Source of the DNA: Amycolatopsis mediterranei
GTDB lineage: Bacteria > Actinomycetota > Actinomycetes > Mycobacteriales > Pseudonocardiaceae
DNA length: 64,000 nucleotides
Reading direction: 5' to 3'
Assembly (NCBI RefSeq): GCF_026017845.1
Contig: NZ_CP100416.1
Location: 2,207,343-2,271,342, forward strand
The translations under genes were made by a program, and so were the position numbers. The notes under the pieces are model-generated. The model had not been told where the DNA came from. It did no database searches and saw nothing but the letters and a program-made list of their open reading frames with translations. Shown here in pieces: positions 52,555 through 61,296 of the stretch; position 1 is the stretch's first letter, and each line of letters opens with the position of its first letter.

Positions 52555-53334
52555 ATGGACGCGCTGCGGGTGTGCCTGTACGTCTTCGCCGGGGTGACGC
52601 TCGGTACCTGGCTGGTGTCGGTGCTGACCAGGGAGTATTCCTGGGTCGACCGGATCTGGTCGATCGTCCCGGTGGCCTACGTGGGGATCTTCGCGGGCGC
52701 CGCCGGGTTCGCCGACACCCGGCTCGACGTGATGTTCGCGCTGGTCGCGCTGTGGGGCGCCCGGCTGACGTTCAACTTCGCCCGCAAGGGCGGGTACGCG
52801 CCCGGCGGCGAGGACTACCGGTGGGCGGTGCTGCGCGAGCGGATGGCGCCGTGGCAGTTCCAGCTGTTCAACTTCTTCTTCATCTCGCTGTACCAGAACG
52901 TGATCCTGCTGCTGATCACGCTCCCCGCGTTGACCGCGCTGGAACACCCCGGCGGCTTCGGGGCGGCGGACGTCGTCGTCGCGGTGGTGTTCGCCGCCTT
53001 CCTCGTCGGCGAGACGGTCGCCGACCAGCAGCAGTGGCAGTTCCACCGCGAGAAGCACGCGGGCCGCGCGTCGACGCGGTTCCTGCAGGCCGGGCTGTTC
53101 CGCTACTCGCGGCACCCGAACTTCTTCTTCGAGCAGGCGCAGTGGTGGGCGGTCGCCGCGTTCGGCGTCGTGGCCGGCGGTCTGCAGTGGACGGTCGCCG
53201 GCGCGGTCTTGCTCACGCTGCTGTTCGTCGGCTCGACGCGGTTCACCGAGAGCATCACGAAGTCCCGGTACCCGGAATACGCGGACTACCAGCGGCGGAC
53301 GTCGGCCGTGGTCCCGTGGCCGGCGCGCGGATGA
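52555..53334 (+). CDS. DUF1295 membrane protein (steroid 5-alpha-reductase-like)
   Basis: A 259-aa integral membrane protein with six or seven helices and the conserved C-terminal motif RYSRHPNFFFEQAQWW (about 181-196), shared with steroid reductases and isoprenylcysteine methyltransferases. The catalytic role is not known for this group. ATG 52555 is 30 bases from the divergent threonine synthase gene. The stop overlaps the start of a nitrilase remnant (ATGA). Confidence 0.85.
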   Translation: MDALRVCLYVFAGVTLGTWLVSVLTREYSWVDRIWSIVPVAYVGIFAGAAGFADTRLDVMFALVALWGARLTFNFARKGGYAPGGEDYRWAVLRERMAPWQFQLFNFFFISLYQNVILLLITLPALTALEHPGGFGAADVVVAVVFAAFLVGETVADQQQWQFHREKHAGRASTRFLQAGLFRYSRHPNFFFEQAQWWAVAAFGVVAGGLQWTVAGAVLLTLLFVGSTRFTESITKSRYPEYADYQRRTSAVVPWPARG

Positions 53335-53807
53335 CGGTCGTCGCCGCGCTGCAGCTCGCGACCGGGGTTCCCTGGAGCGGATCCTCGCGTTCGAGGACGA
53401 GATCCGGGGCGCCGACCTGGTGGTGCTGCCGGAGGCGGTGCTCGGCGGATACCCGGGCCGGACGCCGTTCGTCGAGTACTTCCACGCCGCGGTGACGGTG
53501 CCCGGTCTCGAGGTGACCGAGCTGGCCGGGCTCGCGGCGCGGACGGGCGCAAGCCTGGTCGTCGGCGTCATCGAGCGCGACGGCTCGACCCTGTACAGCA
53601 CGGCCGTCTTCCTCGACCCGGAACTGGGGCTGGTGGCCAAGCACCGCAAGCTGGGAGGCGGAGGGCCTGATCACGGCGGAGATCGACCTCGACGAGATCG
53701 TCGCGGCCCGGAAGAGCCTCGACGTGTCGGGGCACTACGCGCGGCCGGACGTGTTCTCGCTGACGGTGGACGAGCGGCCGCGGGACGGCGTCACCTTCCT
53801 GCGCTGA
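53331..53807 (+). pseudogene. Carbon-nitrogen hydrolase (nitrilase) remnant
   Basis: It starts in the normal place with MTVVAALQLATG, shifts frame, then continues as ILAFEDEIRGADLVVLPEAVLGGYP. A short deletion follows, then EVTELAGLAARTGASLVVGVIERDG to LVAKHRKL. It then jumps to the family C-terminus (ITAEIDLDEIVAARKSLD to HYARPDVFSLTVDERP) in another frame. About half of the roughly 310-aa enzyme is lost, including the catalytic Cys; part of the Glu and Lys motifs remain. Both ends are intact while the centre is missing, as in the siderophore genes. Confidence 0.85.
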
Positions 53808-53824
53808 CGCCGTCCCGCGAGGGC

Positions 53825-54634
53825 TCACACCGCCAGCCGGCCACCGTCCACCGGGAGCACCGCGCCGTGGACGAAGCTCGCGTCGCCCGCCGCCAGGAAG
53901 GCGATCGCCGCCGCGATCTCCTCCGGGGCCGCCACCCGGCCGGCCGGGCCGGCCGCCGCCAGCTCGTCCAGGCCGTCGCCGAACGACGCCGTGCCCTCCG
54001 TGCGGGTGGGGCCGGGGCTGACCGCGTTGACCCGCACGCCCGACGGACCGAATTCCGCCGCCCACGCCTTCGTCATCAGCTCGATCGCCGCCTTCGACGC
54101 GCCGTAGGGCGCCATTCCCGCCATGCCTGCTGACGCGACGATCGTGGACACGTTGACGATCGCGCCGCGGCCGCGCGCGGCCATTTCCGGCGCCAGCTCG
54201 GCGACGAGGTAGAACGGCACCTTCACGTTCGTCGTGAAGACCGCGTCGAAGTCCGCCTCCGGGAAGCCCGAAGTCGGTCCGGTCGGGAACACGCCGGCGT
54301 TGTTGACCAGCACGTCGATCGGCCCACCGACCTCTCGCGCCCGGGCGGCGAGGGCACGCGCCGACGCGGCGTCCTTGAGGTCCGCCGCGACGAAGTCGGC
54401 CTTGCCGCCCGCCGCGCGGATGGTCTCGACGGCCTCGGCGCCGCGCCCGGCGTCCCGGCCGGACAGCACCACGTGCGCGCCGAGCCCGGCCAGCGCGATC
54501 GCCGTCGCGCGGCCGATCCCGCTCGTCCCACCGGTCACCAGGGCCGTCGACCCGGACAGTTTTGCAGCTCCTTCGGGGGTCCGGGTGGCGGAGCCCCCGG
54601 CCCGGGGCGAAGCCCCGGATGTCACTGCAGTCAT
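53825..54634 (-). CDS. SDR-family oxidoreductase with repeat-encoded N-terminus
   Basis: A 269-aa short-chain dehydrogenase. The cofactor loop TGGTSGIG begins at about residue 36 and the NNAG motif follows. The catalytic Ser is in NVSTIVASAG and the Tyr/Lys pair in YGASKAA, so it should be active, using NAD(P)H on an unknown alcohol or ketone. The first 28 residues (MTAVTSGASPRAGGS-) are encoded by a dispersed hairpin repeat and replace the usual short start. The stop is 17 bases after the nitrilase remnant, with which it converges. Confidence 0.88.
   Translation of the reverse strand: MTAVTSGASPRAGGSATRTPEGAAKLSGSTALVTGGTSGIGRATAIALAGLGAHVVLSGRDAGRGAEAVETIRAAGGKADFVAADLKDAASARALAARAREVGGPIDVLVNNAGVFPTGPTSGFPEADFDAVFTTNVKVPFYLVAELAPEMAARGRGAIVNVSTIVASAGMAGMAPYGASKAAIELMTKAWAAEFGPSGVRVNAVSPGPTRTEGTASFGDGLDELAAAGPAGRVAAPEEIAAAIAFLAAGDASFVHGAVLPVDGGRLAV
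54570..54631. repeat. GC hairpin repeat, copy inside the SDR gene
   Basis: Shares most bases with 56905-56968 in the same plus-strand orientation: TCGGGGG, CGGGTGGCG, AGCCCCCG, then the mini-hairpin GGGGCGAAGCCCC and GATGTCAC. Here it is transcribed as the first 20 codons of the SDR gene. Confidence 0.8.
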
Positions 54635-54726
54635 GCTCAGCTCCTTCGAAGCCGGGGTGTGTCCCCGGTCCCAGAGTTCAAGCGAGACCGCCCGCAAATC
54701 CCTTCCGGGTGCGCCTTCGGCCCTCC

Positions 54727-55620
54727 TTATGCCCCCGATCCGTTCCGCCGATGGTCTTCCAGCGCCGCGACGAACTCGGCGACGTCCCGGCGCCGCGACG
54801 TCGCCGGCCACACGGCCCAGGTCCGCCGGACGATCGGGTTCCCGGCCAGCGGCACCCAGCGCACGGTGTCCGGCAGCGGGTACGGCCACTCGGGCGGGGC
54901 GAACGCGTACGCCCCGCCCGCGCTGACCGCCGGGATCTTGAGCTCGACGATCAGCCGCTGCTCCTCCGGCACCTCCGGCCCGACGTCGAGGCCGTGGCTG
55001 CGCAGGATCGCGGCCAGCTCGTCGTACCAGGCCGGGCTGCCCGCGCGCGGGAAGGCGAACCACTCCAGGCCGGCCAGGTCCTCCAGCCGGACCGGCGAGC
55101 CCAGCTTCTCCGCCAGGTCCGTGGCCAGCAGGACGCCGACGTCCTCGGTGACCACGAGCGCCGCGTCCAGGTCGGGCCCGGCCGGGCGCTGGCGGACCAG
55201 CCCGACGTCCAGCTCGCCGGCCCGCAGCGCGGCCACCTGGGCCACCGACGACAGGTGCCGGGCCTGCACCCGCGTGTCCGGCAGCCGCGCGAGCGCCGAG
55301 GGCAGCAGGTCGGGCGGCAGTTCCAGGGGCACGCCGACGCGCAGCACGCCGCCGCCGGCCGCGGTGTGCCGGGCCATCGCGGCGAGCGCCTGGTCGAGGC
55401 GCGCGAGCACGGCCCGGGCCTCGGCGAGCAGTGTCGTCCCGGCGTCGGTGACCTGCACGCCGGTGCTCGTGCGCACCAGCAGCCGGACGCCGAGCCGCCG
55501 TTCGAGCGCGGTGATCGTCTGGGACAGCGCCGGCTGGCTCACGTGCAGCTGCCGGGCCGCCTTCGACATCGCGCCCGCCTCGACGACCGCGACGAACGCC
55601 CGCAGCTCCCGGATCTCCAT
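54727..55620 (-). CDS. LysR family regulator
   Basis: A 297-aa regulator with an N-terminal winged helix (MSKAARQLHVSQPALSQTITALERRLG, about 17-43) and a periplasmic-binding-like effector domain. ATG 55620 overlaps the P450 stop by one base, so it is transcribed after the P450 rather than from the usual divergent promoter. The SDR gene lies 92 bp downstream. It may control P450 and SDR. Confidence 0.9.
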   Translation of the reverse strand: MEIRELRAFVAVVEAGAMSKAARQLHVSQPALSQTITALERRLGVRLLVRTSTGVQVTDAGTTLLAEARAVLARLDQALAAMARHTAAGGGVLRVGVPLELPPDLLPSALARLPDTRVQARHLSSVAQVAALRAGELDVGLVRQRPAGPDLDAALVVTEDVGVLLATDLAEKLGSPVRLEDLAGLEWFAFPRAGSPAWYDELAAILRSHGLDVGPEVPEEQRLIVELKIPAVSAGGAYAFAPPEWPYPLPDTVRWVPLAGNPIVRRTWAVWPATSRRRDVAEFVAALEDHRRNGSGA

Positions 55621-56873
55621 CAGCGGGCCCACCGGATCGGCAGCGACTTGAGGCCGTTCTGGAAGTTCGACCGCAGCCGCACCGGCTCGCCGGCGAGCTC
55701 CACGAACCCGAGCCGGTCGAGCACCGCGTCGAACATGGCCCGCAGCTGCACCCGCGCGAGGTGCGCGCCGAGGCAGAAGTGCGGGCCGTGGCCGAAGGTC
55801 AGGTGGTCGTTCGGGGTGCGGCCGATGTCGAAGGTGTCCGGGTCGGGAAACACCGCGGGATCCCGGTTGGCCGACGAGAACCAGACCACCACCTTGTCCC
55901 CGGCGGAAATGTCCACATCGGACAGCCGGACGTCGGACACCGCCGTGCGCCGGAAGTGCATGACCGGCGTCCACCAGCGCAGCATCTCCTCGACCGCCGA
56001 CGGCAGCAGCGACCGGTCGGCCAGCAGGCGCCGGTACTCCGCGGGGTGGGAAAGCAGCGCGAGCAGTCCGCCGGGCAGGCCGTTGCGCAGGGTTTCGTTG
56101 CCCGCCACGGAAAACAGCCAGAACAGGTTCTCGAACTCGGCGAGCGACACGCGGCCGCCGTCTTCGCCGACGTGCCGCATCAGGTTGCTCATCACGTCGT
56201 CACCCGGGTGCTCGCGCTTGTACTCGCCGAGCGCGTTCGCGTACGCGTAGAGATCCGGCATGCCCGCGCGCGTCCGCGGGTCCGGCATCGAGCCGTCCGG
56301 CCCCGGCGACGGGCGGACGGCGAGCGCGGCCCGGGCGAGCTCGCTCACCTCGGCAACGGAAACCGTCGCGCTCACCGCGTACTCGGCGTCCTGGTAGCCG
56401 ATCACCCGGTTGCTCCAGTCGTACATCAGCCGCCGGTCCTGCTCCGGCACGCCGAACACCCCGGCCAGGGTGCGCAGCGGCAGGTCGGCGGCGACCTGCG
56501 CGAAGTCGCATTCCCCGCGATCGGCGACCGCCGCGACGAGCTCCCGCGCCCAGCTCTCGATCTGCGAAGTCAGCTTCGCGATCGCGCGCGGGGTGAACGC
56601 CTTGGTGAGCAGCCCGCGCAGCCTGCCGTGCTCCGGCGGGTCCATGTTCAGCATCATCCGGCGCACGTAGGCGAGGTCGGCCGCGTCCCGGATCTGCGTT
56701 CCGCCGAGCTGCGAGGAGAACACGCCGGGCTCGCGCAGCACCCGCCGCACCTCGGCGTGGCCGAGCACGGCCCAGAAGTCGTCGACGCGCACCACCGGGC
56801 CGGCGCGCCGCAGCCGCGCCAGCTCCTCGTACGGGACACCGCGCACATAGGTGTCCGGATCGGTGATCGTCAC
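55620..56873 (-). CDS. Cytochrome P450
   Basis: A 417-aa soluble P450. The heme-binding loop FGHGPHFCLGAH contains Cys 367; ExxR is in VEEMLRWWTP; the I-helix reads SVAGNETLRN, with Glu-Thr in place of Asp-Thr. AGNET and the C-helix MDPPEHGRLRGLLTKAF resemble CYP125/CYP142-type sterol or fatty-acid hydroxylases, but the substrate is not determined. No ferredoxin is adjacent. ATG 56873 sits close to a hairpin repeat in the divergent region. Confidence 0.92.
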   Translation of the reverse strand: MTITDPDTYVRGVPYEELARLRRAGPVVRVDDFWAVLGHAEVRRVLREPGVFSSQLGGTQIRDAADLAYVRRMMLNMDPPEHGRLRGLLTKAFTPRAIAKLTSQIESWARELVAAVADRGECDFAQVAADLPLRTLAGVFGVPEQDRRLMYDWSNRVIGYQDAEYAVSATVSVAEVSELARAALAVRPSPGPDGSMPDPRTRAGMPDLYAYANALGEYKREHPGDDVMSNLMRHVGEDGGRVSLAEFENLFWLFSVAGNETLRNGLPGGLLALLSHPAEYRRLLADRSLLPSAVEEMLRWWTPVMHFRRTAVSDVRLSDVDISAGDKVVVWFSSANRDPAVFPDPDTFDIGRTPNDHLTFGHGPHFCLGAHLARVQLRAMFDAVLDRLGFVELAGEPVRLRSNFQNGLKSLPIRWAR

Positions 56874-56904
56874 CAGCCGACCCTAGCCTCGGCCACTAGA
56901 ATTT

Positions 56905-56968
56905 TTTCGGGGGCTCGGGTGGCGAAGCCCCCGACCTGGGGCGAAGCCCCAGATGTCACCGACAGTTT
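56905..56968. repeat. GC hairpin repeat between P450 and hydrolase genes
   Basis: Two small hairpins (GGGGGCT with AGCCCCC; GGGGC-GAA-GCCCC) followed by GATGTCACCGACAGTTT. It is the relative of the copy at 54570. It occupies most of the 109-bp divergent gap, so promoters for both genes lie beside or within it. Confidence 0.75.
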
Positions 56969-56982
56969 GGGAGGCTGCGCGG

Positions 56983-57711
56983 ATGGACACGCTCAACATG
57001 CGCACCGGCGGCAAGGGCGAACCGGCCGTCCTCCTCCTGCACGGCCTCGGCGCGACCGGCGCCGTCTGGAACCACTTCGCCGTCCAGCTCGACCGGCGCG
57101 TTCTCGTGCCCGACCTGCCCGGACACGGCCCGTCCGCACCGCTGCCGCACTACAGCTTCGCCACGCTGGCGGAGGCGGTCGCGCGAGCACTGCCGGACGG
57201 CGGGCCGCTGGTCGTCGCCGGGCACTCGCTGGGCGGGGTGCTCGCGCTGGAGCTGGCGTCCGGCCGCTACGACGTCGAGGTCGCCGGCGTGCTGGCCCTC
57301 GGCGTGAAGGTCGAGTGGAGCCAGGACGACCTCAACCGCGCGGCGTCGTTCGCGGCCAAGCCGCCGCGGGTGTTCGCGACCCTGGCGGACGCCGAGCAGG
57401 CCTACCTGAAGGTGTCCGGGCTGCTCGGCATCGCGCCGACCGATCCGGCCGGGCTTCGCGAGACCGAGGGAGGTTGGCGCCTCGCGATGGACCCGGCCGC
57501 GTTCGGCCTCGGCGCACCGGACATGCCGGCCCTGCTGGCCGGGGCGCGCTGCCCGGTGGTGCTCGCCGCGGGGGAGAACGACCCGATGAGCCGCCCGGAG
57601 CAGCTGCGGGCGCTCGACCCCGACGCCGTCACGCTCGCCGGGCTCGGGCACAACGCCCACGTCGAGGACCCGGCCGCCGTGCGGGCCCTGCTCAAGCGCT
57701 TCGGCGTCTGA
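56983..57711 (+). CDS. Alpha/beta hydrolase
   Basis: A 242-aa cytosolic esterase-like enzyme. The nucleophile elbow is GHSLGG (Ser 82); the oxyanion region is LLLHGLGATG; the acid is probably the Asp in GENDPM and the base the His in LGHNAH. It has no lid insertion. ATG 56983 follows GGGAGG; the earlier in-frame ATG at 56953 lies in the hairpin repeat. The substrate is unknown. Confidence 0.87.
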   Translation: MDTLNMRTGGKGEPAVLLLHGLGATGAVWNHFAVQLDRRVLVPDLPGHGPSAPLPHYSFATLAEAVARALPDGGPLVVAGHSLGGVLALELASGRYDVEVAGVLALGVKVEWSQDDLNRAASFAAKPPRVFATLADAEQAYLKVSGLLGIAPTDPAGLRETEGGWRLAMDPAAFGLGAPDMPALLAGARCPVVLAAGENDPMSRPEQLRALDPDAVTLAGLGHNAHVEDPAAVRALLKRFGV

Positions 57712-57723
57712 GGAGTCCGGGAC

Positions 57724-57752
57724 GCAGCCGTCGTACCCCATGCGACGGCTGC
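57724..57752 (+). terminator. Terminator after the hydrolase gene
   Basis: Ten-bp perfect arms (GCAGCCGTCG and CGACGGCTGC) around a 9-nt loop, 12 bases after the stop. The rest of the 241-bp gap to 57954 shows no gene. Confidence 0.75.
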
Positions 57753-57953
57753 TCCGCGAACCCCTCGTCACCACCGGACGCGAGAAAGCCTAGGAAAGCG
57801 TGGTGGACGAGCGCCTGTACTGCTCCTCCCCGCCGCCGTCACCGTCCGTACCTGCGGAAACGGTTATCTTCGCCGATCGGTGGTACAGCTCGGGCGGCAC
57901 GATCGTGATGCTGGAGAGGTACGTTCCGCTCGGGGACGCAGGAGAGGACGCCT

Positions 57954-60900
57954 GTGGACGAAGGCCTGTCGTTCGCCGGATGGCTGCGGGACCGGCGTGC
58001 CCTCGCCGGCCTCACCCAGGCCCAGCTCGCCGACCGTGCGGGAGTGAGCCTGCGCGCGGTGCGCAACGCCGAGCTCGGCAGCGTCCGGCGGCCCCGGCCG
58101 GAGACGGCCCGCAAGCTGCGGGAAGCGCTGGCCGAAGCCCCGCCGGAGCCCGTGCGGCTCGGCGTCCTCGGCCCGCTGACGGTGACGCGCGGCACCGAGG
58201 GCGTGGAGATCGGCGCGGAGAAGCAGCGCCTGCTGCTGGCGCTGCTGGCCCTGCAGCCGAACCGGACCGTCCGGCGCGAGGACCTCGTCGACGTCATCTG
58301 GGACGAGCCGCCGCCGTCGTGCCTGGAGCTGCTCCACACCTACGTCGCGCGGCTGCGGCGGGCGCTGCGGCCCGCCGACCTCATCGCCACGGACAAGGGC
58401 GGCTACCGGCTGGCCGTCGGTGAGGACGAGCTCGACCTGCTGCGCTTCGAAGCCCTCCTCGCCAAGGACGCGTTGAAAGAGGCCCTGGACCTCTGGCGCG
58501 GCCCGGCGCTCGCCGACGTCGAACGGCTGCGCCAGCACCCCGCCCGGCTCGCGCTGGCCATGCGGCGCGCCAAGGCGGTGCTGGCCTACGCCGCGGTCGC
58601 CGACCCCGAAGACGCGGCGGTGCAGCTGCGGGTGCTGACCGCCGAGGAGCCGCTGAACGAGTCGGCGCACGCCAAGCTGGTGCTGGCGCTCGCCGCGTCC
58701 GGGCGCCAGGCCGCCGCACTGGCCGTCTTCGACGAGGTGCGCCGGCGGCTGGCCGGCGAGCTCGGCCTGGAACCCGGTCCCGAGCTGCGGGCGGCCCAGC
58801 GGCAGGTGCTGCGGCAGGACTTCGCCGCGCCGGAGCCGCCGGCCCGGGTGCCGGCACAGCTGCCCGCCGACGTCCCCGGCTTCCGCGGCCGGGCCGCGCA
58901 GCTGGCCGAGCTGGACGCGCTGCTGCGGCGCGACGACGGCGACACCGGCGCGCGCATCGCCGTCCTCTCCGGCACCGGTGGGGTCGGCAAGACCGCGCTC
59001 GCCGTCCACTGGGCGCAGCGCGTGCCCGCGGAGTTCCCGGACGGCCAGCTCTACCTCGACCTGCACGGCTACGGCACGGTTCGGCCGGTGGACCCGGGCG
59101 ACGCGCTGTCCGGGTTCCTGCGCGCCCTCGGCGTCCCGGGCGCGGACATCCCCGCCGAGCCGGACGAGCGCGCCGCGAAGTTCCGCACCGCGCTCACCGG
59201 GCGGCGGATGCTGCTGGTGCTGGACAACGCCAACGCGGTCGGGCAGGTCCGCCCGCTGCTGCCCGGCTCGCCCACCTGCCTGGTGCTGGTGACCAGCCGG
59301 GACGCGCTGCCCGGGCTGGTCGCCCGCCACGGCGCCCGGCGGGTGCTCGTCGACCTGCTCACCGAGGCCGAAGCCCGCGACCTGCTCCGGGCGCTGCTCG
59401 GCCCGCGCGTCGACGACGAACCCGAGGCCGCCGCGGCGCTGATCGGGTACGCCGCCCGGCTGCCGCTGGCCCTGCGGCTGGTCGCGGAACTGGCGTTGAG
59501 CCGGGAAGGGGAGCGGCTCGCCGCCCTGGCCGCGGAGCTGGCCGACGAGCGGCGGCGCCTCGACCTGCTCGACGGCGGCGGCGACCCGCTGACCGCCATC
59601 CGCGCGGTGTTCTCCTGGTCCTACCGCAACCTCGCGCCCGACGCGGCCCGCGTGTTCCGGCTCTGCGGCCTGCACCCGGGCCGCGACCTGACCCCGGCCG
59701 CGCTGGCCGCGCTCGCGGGGGTGCCCCTGCTCGAGGCGGAGCGGCTGGCCGGCGCCCTGGTGCGGGCCCACCTCGCGCAGCAGACCGGCGACGACCGCAT
59801 CCAGCTGCACGACCTGCTGCGCGTCTACGCGGCCGAGCTCGCGGCCGTCGACCCCGCCGAAAGCCGCGAGGCGCAGGAGCGGCTGTTCGACTTCTACGTC
59901 TCCTCGGCCGGCCAGGCCATGGACGTCGTCCTGCCGCAGGAACGGCACCTGCGGCCGCGCGTGCCGGACCCGGACGTCAAGGTGCTCGACGCGCAGGCAT
60001 GGCTGGAGGCCGAGCGCCGCAACCTCCTCGCGGTCGCCGCGCACGCGACGCGGCACGGCTGGCCGGACCACCTGCGGCTGTTGTCCGGGATCCTGTGGCA
60101 CTACCTCGACGTCGGCGGCTACCACGAGGAAGCGCTGGTCCTGCACACGCACGCGTCGGCGCTGGCCCACCACGCCGGCGACCGGGTGGCCGAGGCCGAG
60201 CCGCTGATCCTGATCGCGGTGGGCCACTGGCGGACGGGCCGGTCGCCGGAGGCGCTGCGGTACCTGGAGGAAGCGCTCGTCCTCGCCCGGGAGACCGGGG
60301 ACTGGCGCACCGAGCTCCACGCCGTCAACACCCTCGGCCTGGTCTGCCGTGCGCTGGGCCGGTTCGCCGAGGGGATCCGGTACTCGACCGAAGCGCTCGC
60401 GCTGGCCAGGAAGACCGGCGACCGCACCAGCGAAGGCCTGGTCCTGGTGGTGCTCGGCTGTTCCTGCCGCGGCATCGGCCGGTACGGCGAAGCGATCGGT
60501 CACCTCGAAGACGCGCTCGCACTGGCGCGCGACATCGCCGACCGCACGAGCGAGGGCTACGCGCTGGTCAACCTGGGCGACTCGCTGTCGGCGCTGGGCC
60601 GGCACGACGAGGCGGTCCGGGTCCTGAACGAGGGGCTGGCGCACCTGCGGGCGATGGGCGTCCGGGTGAGCGAGGGGTACGCGCTGGGCATCCTCGGCGA
60701 CGTCGAGCACGCGCGGGGCCGGTACGCCGAAGCCGCGGCGCACCTGGAGCGGGCCTTGGAAATCGCGCAGGAGACGGGAAGCCCGCCGAATCGCAGCGTC
60801 GCGCTGAAGCACCTGGGCGATGTCCGGCTGGCCGAGGGCCGGCCCGAGGAAGCGGCCCAGCACCTCGAAGAGGCGCTGAGCCTGGCCCGCGAATGCGGTG

Positions 60901-61199
60901 ACCGCGGCGTCGAATCCCGCGTGCTCAACAGCCTGGGCAGCCTGTCCGCCGCGCGCGGAGCCCCCTCGGAGGCGCTGCGGTACCACCGCGAAGCCCTGGC
61001 CGTGGCGAAGGAAACCGGCTGCCGTCCCGAACAGGGCCGGGCCCACTGCGGGCTCGGTGAAGTCCACAGTGGACTAGCTGACCCGGAGGCCGCGCGCGAG
61101 CACTGGGAACGCGCGCTGGCCTGCTACGCCGGGGAATGCGTGCCCGGCGCGATCCGGGTCCGGAACCACTTGACGGCCCTGGAGTGCGTCACGAGGTGA
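57954..61199 (+). CDS. XRE-BTAD-NB-ARC-TPR regulator (AfsR/SARP type)
   Basis: A 1081-aa STAND ATPase regulator. Domains in order: XRE helix-turn-helix (about 8-60, LTQAQLADRAGVSLRAVRNAE), OmpR-like DNA-binding domain (about 68-150), BTAD (about 165-290, ending LGLEPGPELR), NB-ARC with Walker A GTGGVGKT near 341 and LLVLDNANAV as Walker B region, winged helix, and about nine TPRs (about 720-1060). Two separate DNA-binding domains in one chain is the unusual feature. Related proteins activate antibiotic clusters. GTG 57954 has GGAG upstream. No biosynthetic cluster is visible nearby. Confidence 0.88.
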   Translation: MDEGLSFAGWLRDRRALAGLTQAQLADRAGVSLRAVRNAELGSVRRPRPETARKLREALAEAPPEPVRLGVLGPLTVTRGTEGVEIGAEKQRLLLALLALQPNRTVRREDLVDVIWDEPPPSCLELLHTYVARLRRALRPADLIATDKGGYRLAVGEDELDLLRFEALLAKDALKEALDLWRGPALADVERLRQHPARLALAMRRAKAVLAYAAVADPEDAAVQLRVLTAEEPLNESAHAKLVLALAASGRQAAALAVFDEVRRRLAGELGLEPGPELRAAQRQVLRQDFAAPEPPARVPAQLPADVPGFRGRAAQLAELDALLRRDDGDTGARIAVLSGTGGVGKTALAVHWAQRVPAEFPDGQLYLDLHGYGTVRPVDPGDALSGFLRALGVPGADIPAEPDERAAKFRTALTGRRMLLVLDNANAVGQVRPLLPGSPTCLVLVTSRDALPGLVARHGARRVLVDLLTEAEARDLLRALLGPRVDDEPEAAAALIGYAARLPLALRLVAELALSREGERLAALAAELADERRRLDLLDGGGDPLTAIRAVFSWSYRNLAPDAARVFRLCGLHPGRDLTPAALAALAGVPLLEAERLAGALVRAHLAQQTGDDRIQLHDLLRVYAAELAAVDPAESREAQERLFDFYVSSAGQAMDVVLPQERHLRPRVPDPDVKVLDAQAWLEAERRNLLAVAAHATRHGWPDHLRLLSGILWHYLDVGGYHEEALVLHTHASALAHHAGDRVAEAEPLILIAVGHWRTGRSPEALRYLEEALVLARETGDWRTELHAVNTLGLVCRALGRFAEGIRYSTEALALARKTGDRTSEGLVLVVLGCSCRGIGRYGEAIGHLEDALALARDIADRTSEGYALVNLGDSLSALGRHDEAVRVLNEGLAHLRAMGVRVSEGYALGILGDVEHARGRYAEAAAHLERALEIAQETGSPPNRSVALKHLGDVRLAEGRPEEAAQHLEEALSLARECGDRGVESRVLNSLGSLSAARGAPSEALRYHREALAVAKETGCRPEQGRAHCGLGEVHSGLADPEAAREHWERALACYAGECVPGAIRVRNHLTALECVTR

Positions 61200-61296
61200 C
61201 CGGGATCGAGGGCGGCGAGGTCGCTTTCGAGCCGTTCGAGGTCCCGGTCGACGACGTCGGTGCTGCCCGCCAGGCGCGGCCGGGGGCGCCGGGCGA

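Noticed and set aside
57800..58423. A 207-codon plus-strand open frame ahead of and overlapping the large regulator
   Set aside because: It runs out of frame through the regulator coding region and has no domain content.
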